Below, in pieces: positions 24,430-33,676 of a DNA stretch of 64,000 nt. Under the pieces are notes generated by a model. It was given only the letters and a program-made list of their open reading frames with translations, searched no databases and was not told the origin of the DNA. How positions within the stretch are numbered: position 1 is the stretch's first letter; every line of letters begins with the position of its first letter. Both the position numbers and the translations under genes were made by a program. This DNA comes from Reyranella sp. (lineage in GTDB: Bacteria; Pseudomonadota; Alphaproteobacteria; Reyranellales; Reyranellaceae). The DNA is taken from assembly GCA_030684475.1 (NCBI GenBank), contig JAUXWB010000516.1:1-64000 (forward strand), written 5' to 3'.

Positions 24430-26442
24430 ATGGCCGACTCGCCCGCCGCCGCCCCGCAGAAATACGTCGTCAAGGACGCGGACATTCCCGACTACGAGCT
24501 GGCGCGGACGCGGAACCTGCCCCGCTTCTGGCTGTGGGTCGTGGCGATCGGCACGCTCGTCGCCATCGGCCTGGTCATGAACCAGATCTTCGCCTGGCGC
24601 TTCTTCGTCGGCTACACGGTGATCGAGGCGCAGTTCCTCTACGCCGTCGTGGCGATCATGTTCGCCATGGTGTTCGTGGTCTTCCCGGCGCACAAGCGCC
24701 AGAGCCGCGACGCCGTGCCGTGGTACGACGCGCTGATGTTCGCCATGGCGCTGGCGATCGGCGCCTATGCCTGCTTCTTCTCCAACGACATCGTCGACCA
24801 GGCCTGGGAATACGCCGCGCCGCTACACGGCAAGCTGGTGGCGCTGCTGATGTGGGGGCTCGTGCTGGAGGCGGGGCGGCGCACCGGCGGCTGGCCGATC
24901 TTCTTCGTCGTCCTCGTCTTCTCGACCTATCCGATCTACGTGCACCTGATGCCGGAAGTGATCTCCGGCGTGCCGCAGACGCCGCTCAACACCGCGGCGT
25001 TCCACATGTACAGCGTCGAGAGCCTGCTCGGCATCCCGATGCGCGCCTTCGCCGGGCTGGTGTTCGGCTTCATCATCTTCGGTATCGCGCTGCAGTACAC
25101 CGGCGCCGGCGCCTTCTTCATCAACCTCGCCTTCTCGACGCTCGGCCACGTGCGCGGCGGGCCGGCCAAGGTCGCGGTGTTCTCCTCGGGCCTGTTCGGC
25201 TCGCTCTCGGGCGGTCCCGTGACCAACGTGCTGACCACCGGCACGCTCACCATCCCGGCCATGAAGCGCCTCGGCTTCTCCGCCAAGTATGCCGGCGGCG
25301 TGGAGGCCTGCGCCTCGACCGGCGGCGTGCTGATGCCGCCCATCATGGGCGCGACCGCTTTCGTGATGGCCAACTTCCTGCAGATCTCCTACGTCGAGGT
25401 GGCGATCGCCGCGATCGTGCCGTCGCTGCTCTACTATTTCGGCCTGTTCATGCAGATCGACGCCTACTCGGCGCGGCGCGGCATGAAGGGCCTGCCCAAG
25501 GCGGAGCTGGAGAGCGTCTGGCGGGTGATCAAGACCGGCTGGGTCTACCTGTTCGTCTTCGCCCTGCTGATCTTCATGCTGATCCACCTCCAGCAGGAGG
25601 CGCGCGCGCCGTTCTATGCCGTCGCGCTGCTGCTGATCATCAACCAGTTCACGGCCCACAAGCTGACGCGCGAGAAGCTGCTGCGCTTCGTCTTTGCCAC
25701 CGGCTTCCTGCTGGCCGAGCTGGCCGGCATCCTGGCCGCCATCGGCCTCGTGGTCGGGGCGCTGGTCAGCACCGGCATGGTCGGCACCATCACCAACGAC
25801 CTCGTGTTCCTTGCCGGCAACAACACCTTCGTGCTGCTGCTGATGGGGGCGTTCACCTGCTTCATCCTCGGCATGGGCATGACGGTGACGGCGGCCTACA
25901 TCTTCCTCGCCATCATCCTGGCGCCGGCGCTGATCAAGGCCGGGCTGGAGCCGCTGCCGGTCCACATGTTCCTGCTCTACTGGGGCATGCTGAGCTTCAT
26001 CACGCCGCCGGTGGCGCTGGCCGCCTTCGCCGGCGCCTCGGTCGCCAAGGCCGATCCGATGGCGACCGGCTTCGAGGCGATGCGGCTGGGCACGATCATC
26101 TATTTCATCCCGTTCTTCTTCGTCTACAACCCGGCGCTGCTGCTGCAGGGCCCGCTCGACGAGATCCTGATCGTCTGCGCCTCGGCCGCGCTCGGCGTCG
26201 TGCTGCTGAGCGCCGCGCTGCAGGGCTACCTGATCGGCCTGGGGCGCCTGCCCGACGGGGCCGCGGGCCTGCCGTCGCGGCTGCTGATCGGGTTGGGCGG
26301 ACTGACGTTCGCCGTGCCGGGCGGCGACATGACGGGGCTCACCCATCTCCATCTCACCGCCATCGCCTTCGCGCTGACCGCGCCGGGCATCGTGCTCGCC
26401 TGGTTCATGGGCGGGCGGCGCCGGGCGCCCGCGCCCGGGTGA
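24430..26442 (+). CDS. TRAP transporter fused permease (DctQM, TAXI type)
   Basis: A 670-residue inner-membrane protein joining the 4-helix small subunit (about residues 35-190) and the 12-helix large subunit (about 200-640) in one chain, as usual for TAXI systems. Characteristic stretches are VFSSGLFGSLSGGPVTNVLTTG, CASTGGVLMPPIMGATAFVM and ILGMGMTVTAAYIFLAIILAPALI. ATG 24430 follows AGGAG. It pairs with the binding protein upstream. The C-terminal tail is short and basic (GGRRRAPAPG). Confidence 0.93.
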   Translation: MADSPAAAPQKYVVKDADIPDYELARTRNLPRFWLWVVAIGTLVAIGLVMNQIFAWRFFVGYTVIEAQFLYAVVAIMFAMVFVVFPAHKRQSRDAVPWYDALMFAMALAIGAYACFFSNDIVDQAWEYAAPLHGKLVALLMWGLVLEAGRRTGGWPIFFVVLVFSTYPIYVHLMPEVISGVPQTPLNTAAFHMYSVESLLGIPMRAFAGLVFGFIIFGIALQYTGAGAFFINLAFSTLGHVRGGPAKVAVFSSGLFGSLSGGPVTNVLTTGTLTIPAMKRLGFSAKYAGGVEACASTGGVLMPPIMGATAFVMANFLQISYVEVAIAAIVPSLLYYFGLFMQIDAYSARRGMKGLPKAELESVWRVIKTGWVYLFVFALLIFMLIHLQQEARAPFYAVALLLIINQFTAHKLTREKLLRFVFATGFLLAELAGILAAIGLVVGALVSTGMVGTITNDLVFLAGNNTFVLLLMGAFTCFILGMGMTVTAAYIFLAIILAPALIKAGLEPLPVHMFLLYWGMLSFITPPVALAAFAGASVAKADPMATGFEAMRLGTIIYFIPFFFVYNPALLLQGPLDEILIVCASAALGVVLLSAALQGYLIGLGRLPDGAAGLPSRLLIGLGGLTFAVPGGDMTGLTHLHLTAIAFALTAPGIVLAWFMGGRRRAPAPG

Positions 26443-26484
26443 CGGACGACCGAACGACCGGCCCGTCGCCCGCCTGGGGGCGCG

Positions 26485-26721
26485 TCAGCTCTTCAGCCAG
26501 CCGCCTATCGCCTCCGCCTTGGGCAAGCCGCCGGCATGGACCACCTTGCCGTCGACGACGATGCCGGGCGTCGATGCGATGCCATACTGCGCAATCGCGG
26601 CGTAGTCGGTTACCTTCTCGATCCTGACGTCGATCCCGGCCTTCGCCGCCTCGGCCTTCACCATCTCGACGGCGGCGTCGCAGCGCTTGCAGCCCGGGCC
26701 GAGAACTTTCACGTCCTTCAT
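26485..26721 (-). CDS. Thioredoxin-family mini redox protein
   Basis: A 78-residue thioredoxin-fold protein of the 'redox-active disulfide 2' type. It has the redox motif GPGCKRCD near the N-terminus and a cis-Pro segment IASTPGIVVDGKVVHAGG. ATG 26721 is preceded by GAGGAG at proper spacing; a GTG two codons earlier would sit too close to it. It lies 15 bp downstream of the YraQ/ArsP-like permease gene and is probably co-transcribed, a recurrent pairing that suggests the thioredoxin works on the permease or its cargo. Confidence 0.88.
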   Translation of the reverse strand: MKDVKVLGPGCKRCDAAVEMVKAEAAKAGIDVRIEKVTDYAAIAQYGIASTPGIVVDGKVVHAGGLPKAEAIGGWLKS

Positions 26722-26736
26722 GAACACTCTCCTCGA

Positions 26737-27813
26737 TCAGTGGAACAGGGCGTTGAAGAGGAAGCCGACCGCGAGGATGCCGGCGCCGACAACGGACACG
26801 AACACCGCGATCAGTTTCATCGACAGCACTTTGCGAAGGATGATCATCTCGGGAAGCGAGAGGGCGATCACGCTCATCATGAAGGCGAGCGTCGTGCCGA
26901 GCGCGGCACCCTTGCCGAGAAGGGCTTCCACGACGGGTATGATGCCGGCGGCATTGGTGTACATCGGGATGCCGAGCACGACGGCCGCGGGCACCGACCA
27001 CCAGGCGTCGGCGCCCATGATCCGCACCATCAGGTCTGCGGGCACGTAGCCGTGGATTGCCGCGCCGGCAGCGATGCCGGCGACGAGCCACGGCCACACC
27101 CGGCCGACGATGTCCTTCACCGCCTCGATGCCGGCCTTCAGGCGGTCCACGATCGTGATCTGCTCGTCGGGCAGCTCGATGGCGCCGGCGCGAATGTCGC
27201 GCACCCACGGTTCCAGCCAGCCTTCGAGCTTCAGCCGGCCGATGATGAAACCGCCGGCAATCGCGACGGAGATGCCGAAGACGAGATACGTCAGCGCGAC
27301 TTTCCAGCCGAGGAGCGCGAACAGGAGGCCGAGAGCGACCTCGTTGATCATGGGCGCGGCGATCAGGAACGAGAAGGTGACTCCGAGCGGTACGCCGGCG
27401 CTGACGAAGCCGATGAACAGCGGCACGGCCGAGCACGAACAGAACGGCGTCAGCACGCCGAGCCCGGCGGCGGCGACGTTGCCGACGCCTTCGGCGCGGC
27501 CCGCCAGCATGGCGCGGGTCTTCTCCGGCGAGAAGAAGCTGCGCACGACGCCCATGGCGAACACGACGAGGCCGAGCAGCAACAGCACCTTTGGCGTGTC
27601 GTAGACGAAGAAGGCGAGGGCTTCGCCGAGAGGGCTGGTGCGCTCGACCGGCAGCAGCGAGACGACCCACTCCGAGAACGGGATCAGCTGTGAGTAGAGC
27701 ACTGCCCAGAGCGCCAAGCCTGCCACGGTTGCGCCGATCCACTTCCACAAGGGATCGCGCCCGGTGCCGGGCTGGCGCAGCATGGTGGTCCCGATCGACA
27801 TGGCGGGCATCAT
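26737..27813 (-). CDS. Permease of the YraQ/ArsP (DUF318) family
   Basis: A 358-residue membrane protein with about 8-10 helices and the family motif LTPFCSCSAVPLFIGF (paired cysteines in a membrane segment), repeated in part as GIPMYTNAAGIIPVVEAL in the second half. The family includes ArsP, an exporter of trivalent organoarsenicals, and uncharacterised permeases paired with mini-thioredoxins, as here. Starts at 27810 and 27801 are also possible and no Shine-Dalgarno decides. No ars genes are nearby, so arsenic export is only a possibility. Confidence 0.88.
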   Translation of the reverse strand: MMPAMSIGTTMLRQPGTGRDPLWKWIGATVAGLALWAVLYSQLIPFSEWVVSLLPVERTSPLGEALAFFVYDTPKVLLLLGLVVFAMGVVRSFFSPEKTRAMLAGRAEGVGNVAAAGLGVLTPFCSCSAVPLFIGFVSAGVPLGVTFSFLIAAPMINEVALGLLFALLGWKVALTYLVFGISVAIAGGFIIGRLKLEGWLEPWVRDIRAGAIELPDEQITIVDRLKAGIEAVKDIVGRVWPWLVAGIAAGAAIHGYVPADLMVRIMGADAWWSVPAAVVLGIPMYTNAAGIIPVVEALLGKGAALGTTLAFMMSVIALSLPEMIILRKVLSMKLIAVFVSVVGAGILAVGFLFNALFH

Positions 27814-27996
27814 GACAGGTGCGGCGAGACACCGGTTTGCGGCAGGTCAAGTCGCGCGGACGGTTCGCAGACCGGTCCGGCGTCGGGGCCACGCCATGCC
27901 GCGACGTCGTGCAATTCTGGCCGCCGCCGGCACGCCGGAGCCGATCCTGGCAGCCCAAGGGCTTCGACGACTTCCTCGCCCACGACCGCAAGCCCT

Positions 27997-28075
27997 GAAT
28001 GGTGGACACGAATTGGTGGACACGGAATGGTGGACACAGGCGCTACACGCGACTGTCCACTCGTGTCCACCATTC
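27997..28075. repeat. GGTGGACAC tandem/inverted repeat
   Basis: Three near-identical units, GAATGGTGGACAC (27997), GAATTGGTGGACAC (28010) and GGAATGGTGGACAC (28024), followed by the inverted copy GTGTCCACCATTC (28063-28075). The last direct unit and the inverted copy can form a 13-bp stem. It ends 4 bp after the 3' end of the GntP gene and could end its transcript. Confidence 0.65.
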
Positions 28076-28079
28076 GGAC

Positions 28080-29270
28080 CTAGATGAACTGCCGCATCGC
28101 CGCGATCACGACCAGCGCGCCGATCGCCATGACGGCGCTGCCCAGCGAGACGATGTAGAGGGCGCGGCCGGGCGAGAGCCTGGCCATCGAGGCCGCGATC
28201 CAGAAGAACGGGTCGTTCACGTGGCACACCGCCATCGACCCCGCGCCCACCGCCGCCGCCGCCAGCGCCCGTCCCGAGGCGCTGTCGAGGCCGAGCGCCG
28301 GCAGCATCGGCTCGACCATGCCCGAGGCGGTGAGCACCGCGGTCAGCGAATTGCCCTGCATCGTCTTCACGATGGCCGCCGCCAGGAACGGCGTCAGCAC
28401 GCCGTAGCGCGGATGCAGCGCGTATTCGGCCAGCAGTTCCGCCATGCCGGTCTCGTCGAACACGCGGCCCAAGCCACCTGACGCGCCGACCGCCAGCAAG
28501 AGCGGCGCCCATGAGCGGCCGACCAGCATCGACGGCTCCCAGCGCCGGGCGAGCACCACGGCCAGCGTGATCGCAATGGCGGTCAGGATCAGCGGCTTGG
28601 CGATGCCGGTGTAGAACTCGCGCGCACCGCCCTTGCCCAGCGGCTCGCTCGGCATCTGGGCGACGGACTGCACGATCAACAGCGCGATCGGAATGCCGAT
28701 GCAGAGCCACGCCCATGAGACCCGTCCCGGCGCGTCGGACGACGGCACCTGCCGTGCCACGTGCCACCAGCCGAGCGTCGCGGCGACGGCGGCGACCGGC
28801 ACGGCGATCAAAAGCATCGTGCGAATGTCGGCCTTCATCACCGACGCCGCCGCGACGGCGAGCGGCGAGGGAGCCACCAGGGCCGCAACTGCCAAGAGCG
28901 TGAGCGCCATGCCAAGCGCACGCCGCGGCGCGTCCTGGCCGGCCGGCTGCAGCAGCGCCAGCCCGCCCGCCGCCGAGCCGCCCAGTCCCGCCAGCGCGCC
29001 CGCGACCGCCGAGGTGCCGGTGCCAAGCGGCGTGCGCAGCAACACCGCGGCCACCAGCGCCCCGGCCACCACCAGCAGGCCGACCTGCTCGACGGCCGAA
29101 GCGAAGCCGAGGCCAAAGGCCTTGCCGATCGACTGGAAGGTCATGTCGGCGGCGATGCCGTAGACCACCACGGTGGCCATGATGGCGAGGAAGGCGGGCA
29201 GGCGGATACGCTGGACCAGGAGCACGATCAGCCCGATGGCGATCGGCACGAGAAGGGAGGCGAGAAGCAT
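28080..29270 (-). CDS. GntP-family gluconate/organic-acid permease
   Basis: A 396-residue inner-membrane H+ symporter with about 11-12 hydrophobic segments. The C-terminal block GAGSMAVCHVNDPFFWIAAS is close to the GntP signature (shVNDpfFW), and AIVKTMQGNSLTAVLTASG is the matching core of the last third. It is somewhat short for the family (about 440). The start lies only 34 bp from that of the divergent glycosidase, so promoters must overlap. No gluconate kinase or other catabolic gene is adjacent; the substrate is unproven. Confidence 0.85.
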   Translation of the reverse strand: MLLASLLVPIAIGLIVLLVQRIRLPAFLAIMATVVVYGIAADMTFQSIGKAFGLGFASAVEQVGLLVVAGALVAAVLLRTPLGTGTSAVAGALAGLGGSAAGGLALLQPAGQDAPRRALGMALTLLAVAALVAPSPLAVAAASVMKADIRTMLLIAVPVAAVAATLGWWHVARQVPSSDAPGRVSWAWLCIGIPIALLIVQSVAQMPSEPLGKGGAREFYTGIAKPLILTAIAITLAVVLARRWEPSMLVGRSWAPLLLAVGASGGLGRVFDETGMAELLAEYALHPRYGVLTPFLAAAIVKTMQGNSLTAVLTASGMVEPMLPALGLDSASGRALAAAAVGAGSMAVCHVNDPFFWIAASMARLSPGRALYIVSLGSAVMAIGALVVIAAMRQFI

Positions 29271-29304
29271 GGGACGAAGCTTAGTGGGCTGTTACAGTGG
29301 CGTC

Positions 29305-30492
29305 ATGCGCCTGCTGGCAGTTCTCCTGTTGATGCTTGGTCTCGCCGTTCCCGCGGCCGCGGACACGCTGGTCCGAATCGAGGGCAAGAACTTCATCGCC
29401 CCCGACGGCAGCACGCTCCACCTGAAAGGCATCAGCCTCGGTAACTGGCTGATGCCCGAGGGCTACATGTTCAAGTTCGAGGTCGCCAAGGCGCCACGCC
29501 AGATTTTTGCCGCCTTCGACCGCCTGCTCGGGCCGGATCGTGCCAGCGCCTTCTGGCAGCAGTACCGCGATAGCTACATCACCGAGGACGACATCCGCTT
29601 CATCAAGTCGGTCGGCTTCAACATGGTGCGCGTGCCGCTGCACTGGCGGCTGTTCATGACCGCTGACGGCGAAATCTCGGGCGAGGGATGGGCGCTGCTC
29701 GACCGCGTGGTCGGATGGGCCGCCGCTTCCGGGCTCTACGTGATCCCGGATCTTCACGCCGCGCCCGGTGGCCAGACCGGCATCAACCACGACGACGGGC
29801 CGGGCTATCCGCTGATGTTCTATGTGCCACGCGACCGCGAACTCACGGTCAAGCTATGGCGGACGCTGGCGCAGCGCTACAAAGGCAACCCGACGATGCT
29901 GGGTTACGACATCCTGAACGAGCCGATTGCGCCCTACCACGACGTGGCCACGCTGAATGCGCGCCTTGAGCCGTTCTACAGGCGAACGACGGCGGCGATC
30001 CGCGCAGTCGATCCTGATCGTATCGTGATCCTCGCGGCCGGCCAGTGGAGCTCGAGCTTCGCCATGTTCGGCCCGCCCTTCGCGAAGAACCTTGCCTACA
30101 CCTATCACTCCTTCTGGGCGTCGACGAAACGCGACTCGATCCAGCGGCACCTCAACTTCGCCAACCTCTACGACGTGCCCCTCTTCTTGGGCGAGACCGG
30201 CGAACTCACCGACGAATGGAACGAACGCTTCCGGAAACTGCACGATACGCACGGCATCGGCTGGTCGTTCTGGACCTACAAGAACCTCGACACGCCCTCG
30301 ACCGTGGTCTCGATTCCGCGGCCACAGGGCTGGGCCGAGATCGTGGCTTTCGCCGACGGCAAGCGGGCGGACAAGCCCGCACCGGAACTGATCGACCGCG
30401 CCGTCGCGGAATATCTCGACGGCATCAAGTTCAGGAATGGCACGATCCGCTGGAGCTACCTCGCGTCGCTGGGCTTGAAGGGATCGCCGTAG
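29305..30492 (+). CDS. Secreted glycoside hydrolase family 5 (cellulase-like)
   Basis: A 395-residue exported glycosidase. Signal peptide [19 protein letters not shown], then the GH5 barrel: [24 protein letters not shown], and [11 protein letters not shown]. The likely acid/base is Glu206 in [10 protein letters not shown] and the nucleophile Glu297 in [10 protein letters not shown]5 enzymes cleave beta-1,4 or beta-1,3/1,6 glucans or mannans by retention; specificity cannot be set. The longer open frame upstream is rejected because ATG 29305 opens the signal peptide. It ends 9 bp from the convergent GMC gene. Confidence 0.9.
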   Translation: MRLLAVLLLMLGLAVPAAADTLVRIEGKNFIAPDGSTLHLKGISLGNWLMPEGYMFKFEVAKAPRQIFAAFDRLLGPDRASAFWQQYRDSYITEDDIRFIKSVGFNMVRVPLHWRLFMTADGEISGEGWALLDRVVGWAAASGLYVIPDLHAAPGGQTGINHDDGPGYPLMFYVPRDRELTVKLWRTLAQRYKGNPTMLGYDILNEPIAPYHDVATLNARLEPFYRRTTAAIRAVDPDRIVILAAGQWSSSFAMFGPPFAKNLAYTYHSFWASTKRDSIQRHLNFANLYDVPLFLGETGELTDEWNERFRKLHDTHGIGWSFWTYKNLDTPSTVVSIPRPQGWAEIVAFADGKRADKPAPELIDRAVAEYLDGIKFRNGTIRWSYLASLGLKGSP

Positions 30493-30501
30493 CTCCCGCC
30501 G

Positions 30502-32103
30502 TCAGGCGGCCGCGTCCTTCAACACCATGTCCGCCGCCTTCTCGCCGATCATGATTGATGGCGCGTTGGTGTTGCCCGAGGTCAGCGTCGGCATGATCGA
30601 GGCGTCGGCGATGCGCAGTCCGTCGATGCCGTGCACACGCAGCCTGTGGTCGACGACGGCCATTGCGTCGACTCCCATCTTGCAGGTGCCGACCGGGTGG
30701 TAGGTCGTCTCCGCCGCGCCCCTCACCCAGTCGAGGATCTCTTCGTCCGAGTCCTTGTCTGAACCGGGCGCCATCTCCGTCACCTGCAGCGGCGCCATCG
30801 CGGGTGCGGTCATGATGGCGCGGGCGATGCGGACCGCGCGCGCGGTCAGCGTGGCGTCGATCGGCGCGGAGAGGAAGTTGAAGTTGATCGCGGGCGGTTG
30901 GCGCGGATCTGCTGAGACGACATGGATGTGTCCCTTGCTTTCCGGCCGCATCGGGTGGGCGTAGCAGGTGACGCCGGACTGGCGGGCGATCTTCGGTCCC
31001 TTGGGACCGGGCTCGGTCAGCATCGGCACCCAGCCCAGCAACAGATCGGGCGCGGCGAGGCCGTCGCGCGAGCGCACGAAGGCGCGCATCGGCGCGCCCA
31101 CGCTGCCGAGCAGGCCTCGCCCGGAGAGGGCATAGCGCAGCGCCTGCTGCACGAGACCGAGGCCGCGCGCCGTGTCGTTGTAGGTGATGCCCCTGGCGCC
31201 GATCGCCCATTTTGTTCGCGGCGCATAGTGGTCGCGCAAATTCTCGCCGACGCCCGGCAAAGCGTGACGTACTTCTATGCCGAGCGACTGCAGACGCTCG
31301 GGCTGGCCGATGCCCGACAGCTCGAGCAGTTGCGGCGAGTTGATCGTGCCGCCGCTCACGAGGACTTCGCGCGCGGCCCGCGCCTCGCGCACTTCGTTGC
31401 CGACGGAATAGCGGACTCCGATGCAGCGCTTGCCGTCGAACAGGAGACCATCGGCGACCGCGCCCGTTTCGATGCGGAGATTCGGACGCTTGCGAACCGG
31501 ATCGAGATAGCAGCGCGCCGTGCTCATGCGGCGGCCCGAGGCGATCGTCGCCTGGCTCATGGCGATGCCATCCTGCCGGGCTCCGTTGTAATCGGGATTG
31601 TGGGCGATCCCGACCTCCCCAGCAGCCTTGATCACCGCGGCAAAGAAGGGCTCGCGCGGCTCGGGGTTGGTGACGCGGAGCGGCCCGTCGCGGCCGCGAA
31701 AGGCATCGTCGCCGCCGCCGTCATAGCTTTCCATGCGCTTGAAGAACGGCAGGACGCTCTCGTAGCTCCAGCCCTGGTTGCCCATCTGCGCCCAAGTGTC
31801 GAAATCCTGTGCCTGGCCGCGCACGAAGGCCATGCCGTTCAGCGCGCTGGAGCCGCCCAGGAGCCGCCCGCGCGGTACCGGAATGCGGCGACCGTTGGTG
31901 CTGGCCTCGGGCTCCGAACTGTAGAGCCAGTTGACGGCGGGGTTGGTGATCATCCGGGCGGAGCCGACCGGGATGCGGGTCCAGGGATGGCCGGCGGGAC
32001 CGGCTTCCAGCAGCAGCACACGGCTGCGCGCGTCGGCCGACAGCCTGTTCGCGACCACGGCGCCGGCCGATCCGGCACCAACGACGATATAGTCATGGTC
32101 CAT
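30502..32103 (-). CDS. GMC-family FAD alcohol dehydrogenase/oxidase
   Basis: A 533-residue flavoprotein that oxidises an alcohol. It has the FAD fold [18 protein letters not shown] signature 1 [16 protein letters not shown], signature 2 [15 protein letters not shown], and the catalytic-His region [10 protein letters not shown], with a late Asn/Ser-rich segment [15 protein letters not shown]. Closest in type to choline/alcohol dehydrogenases (BetA/AlkJ). ATG 32103 lies 2 nt after the methyltransferase stop, so the two are translationally coupled. Because of that coupling and the nearby biosynthetic operon it may oxidise a natural-product intermediate; a role in general alcohol oxidation is equally possible. 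Confidence 0.92.
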   Translation of the reverse strand: MDHDYIVVGAGSAGAVVANRLSADARSRVLLLEAGPAGHPWTRIPVGSARMITNPAVNWLYSSEPEASTNGRRIPVPRGRLLGGSSALNGMAFVRGQAQDFDTWAQMGNQGWSYESVLPFFKRMESYDGGGDDAFRGRDGPLRVTNPEPREPFFAAVIKAAGEVGIAHNPDYNGARQDGIAMSQATIASGRRMSTARCYLDPVRKRPNLRIETGAVADGLLFDGKRCIGVRYSVGNEVREARAAREVLVSGGTINSPQLLELSGIGQPERLQSLGIEVRHALPGVGENLRDHYAPRTKWAIGARGITYNDTARGLGLVQQALRYALSGRGLLGSVGAPMRAFVRSRDGLAAPDLLLGWVPMLTEPGPKGPKIARQSGVTCYAHPMRPESKGHIHVVSADPRQPPAINFNFLSAPIDATLTARAVRIARAIMTAPAMAPLQVTEMAPGSDKDSDEEILDWVRGAAETTYHPVGTCKMGVDAMAVVDHRLRVHGIDGLRIADASIMPTLTSGNTNAPSIMIGEKAADMVLKDAAA

Positions 32104-32105
32104 TG

Positions 32106-32906
32106 TCAAAATTCGCCACTCATTTCTTCACCGCCGCGGGGTAGAGCATTTCGCAGGCGAGCGACATAGCCTCGATAGGTGGAGCGGCCCAGTTCGGGAT
32201 GGGTCTGGATTCGGTGCGCGAGAGAATCGATGGTCCAGGTATCGATGACGTCGTAGCCAAGAGTCGCCAGCGCCGCCGGAACCTCGGCGGCGCTGCGAAT
32301 CTGGTAGGGGACCTCGGCCATTCCGAAGTTTTCCAGGGTCACGACGGTCGGTCCATCGCGCGTGACTACCTTGTTGAGCAGAATGTGGCGAGGCGGCGCG
32401 CGCAGGCGGCGCACCAGATCGACAAGCGGCTCGTCGAGGTACGGCATGAGCCCCGATGCCAGAAGAACGTCGGCGGCGGGCGCATCCTCGATGCGATCGA
32501 CGAAGGACAGGGTCCGATCCTGCGGGCGCACCTGCGCGTGCCCTGCTTTCACGAGCGCCGGCAGGTCGTAGACGATCCAGTCGATGCGATCGAGGTCGAG
32601 ATATGGTCTGAATGCCCGGTACTTCACGCCGATATGACCGCCCGCATCGACGATGCGGGCGATCTCCGGCGCCAGTCGTTCGAGCCAGTAGAGAATCGGG
32701 TAGTCCCAGAGCGGCACCTGCTGCATCAGCTCCTTGGACACGTCGGTGACGGCATCATGATCGTAGCCAGCCAGCATGCCGGGGCGCACGTGGGCGGCAG
32801 CCTCTTCGAACGAAGAAAAGGCGCCGCGGAAGCGCACGTTCGCCCGGCTGAGCGCGCGAAACCGGCCCAGTGCCAGCAGTGCGGCGTGTTTCAGGTAAGT
32901 GCGCAC
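32106..32906 (-). CDS. TIGR04325-type putative methyltransferase
   Basis: A 266-residue protein matching the pattern of the TIGR04325 (LIC12133-like) putative SAM methyltransferases: IVDAGGHIGVKYRAFRPYL as the glycine-rich SAM loop, then WIVYDLPALVKAG, and DVLLASGLMPYLDEPL near motif IV. Members often occur in sugar or natural-product clusters and few are characterised. Starts at GTG 32906 without a strong ribosome binding site. It is coupled to the GMC gene downstream and is divergent from the phosphopantetheinyl transferase. Substrate unknown. Confidence 0.78.
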   Translation of the reverse strand: MRTYLKHAALLALGRFRALSRANVRFRGAFSSFEEAAAHVRPGMLAGYDHDAVTDVSKELMQQVPLWDYPILYWLERLAPEIARIVDAGGHIGVKYRAFRPYLDLDRIDWIVYDLPALVKAGHAQVRPQDRTLSFVDRIEDAPAADVLLASGLMPYLDEPLVDLVRRLRAPPRHILLNKVVTRDGPTVVTLENFGMAEVPYQIRSAAEVPAALATLGYDVIDTWTIDSLAHRIQTHPELGRSTYRGYVARLRNALPRGGEEMSGEF

Positions 32907-32986
32907 GGTTGCGCCAAGTCGCTCATTCTGCCCGGCAACCTAGCCAACCGCGAACGGGGTGTCCAAGATCGCGGCCCAGGAGGATC

Positions 32987-33676
32987 ATGCAAGAGTCACA
33001 ACGCTGCCGCAGCCAGATCCTGGTCTGGTCGTGGAGCCTCGACGCCGATCGCCTTTCGGGCGAGACCGCCGAAGCCCTGCTGACCGAAGATGAGAAGGCG
33101 CGTGGCCGCACCTTCGTGTCCCCTCGACTGCGGCAGCGCTTCGTTGCGGGCCGGGCGCGACTGCGGTCGCTTCTCGGTCAGCATCTGGGTCTTGATCCAC
33201 GCGCCCTCGTCTTCATGCAGAACGAGTTCGGCAAACCGAGGCTCGCCCATCATCCGTCCGTGCATTTCAGCCTCAGCCACTCTGGAGACCAGGCCATTCT
33301 TGCCGTGAGCGATCAACTCGAGCTTGGCGCCGACATCGAACGAGTCCGCGCGCTCGACCATCTCGACCTTGCAAGACGATACTTCCATCCGAACGAGACC
33401 ACGTTGATTGGAAGCCTGCCACGGCCGGACGAGCAACTGCAGGCCTTCTTTCGCATCTGGACCCTCAAGGAGGCCATCGTGAAGGCATTGGGCGTGGGCC
33501 TGTCGATTCCGCTCGATTCGTTCGAGGTGTCGATCGTAACCTCGCCGCCGACGCTGATACTCTGCCCCGCGGGGAGGCCGCAGGCCTGGTGGCTGCATCT
33601 GACGGTGGGAGACTACTGCCGCGCGCTGGCCGCGCCGACCGGCACGGACGTCGGACTGATCCAGCGAACGGTCTGA
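32987..33676 (+). CDS. 4'-phosphopantetheinyl transferase (Sfp type)
   Basis: Activates carrier proteins by moving phosphopantetheine from CoA to the conserved Ser of ACP/PCP domains. The 229-residue protein has the Sfp two-lobe form: LVFMQNEFGKPRL and VHFSLSHSGD (lobe 1), the metal-binding LGADIERVR, and the FFRIWTLKEAIVKALGVGLS motif (WxxKEA). ATG 32987 is preceded by AGGAGG. It should prime the three carrier domains of the adjacent NRPS-PKS. Its last 64 bp overlap, antisense, the end of the alpha/beta-hydrolase gene. Confidence 0.94.
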   Translation: MQESQRCRSQILVWSWSLDADRLSGETAEALLTEDEKARGRTFVSPRLRQRFVAGRARLRSLLGQHLGLDPRALVFMQNEFGKPRLAHHPSVHFSLSHSGDQAILAVSDQLELGADIERVRALDHLDLARRYFHPNETTLIGSLPRPDEQLQAFFRIWTLKEAIVKALGVGLSIPLDSFEVSIVTSPPTLILCPAGRPQAWWLHLTVGDYCRALAAPTGTDVGLIQRTV

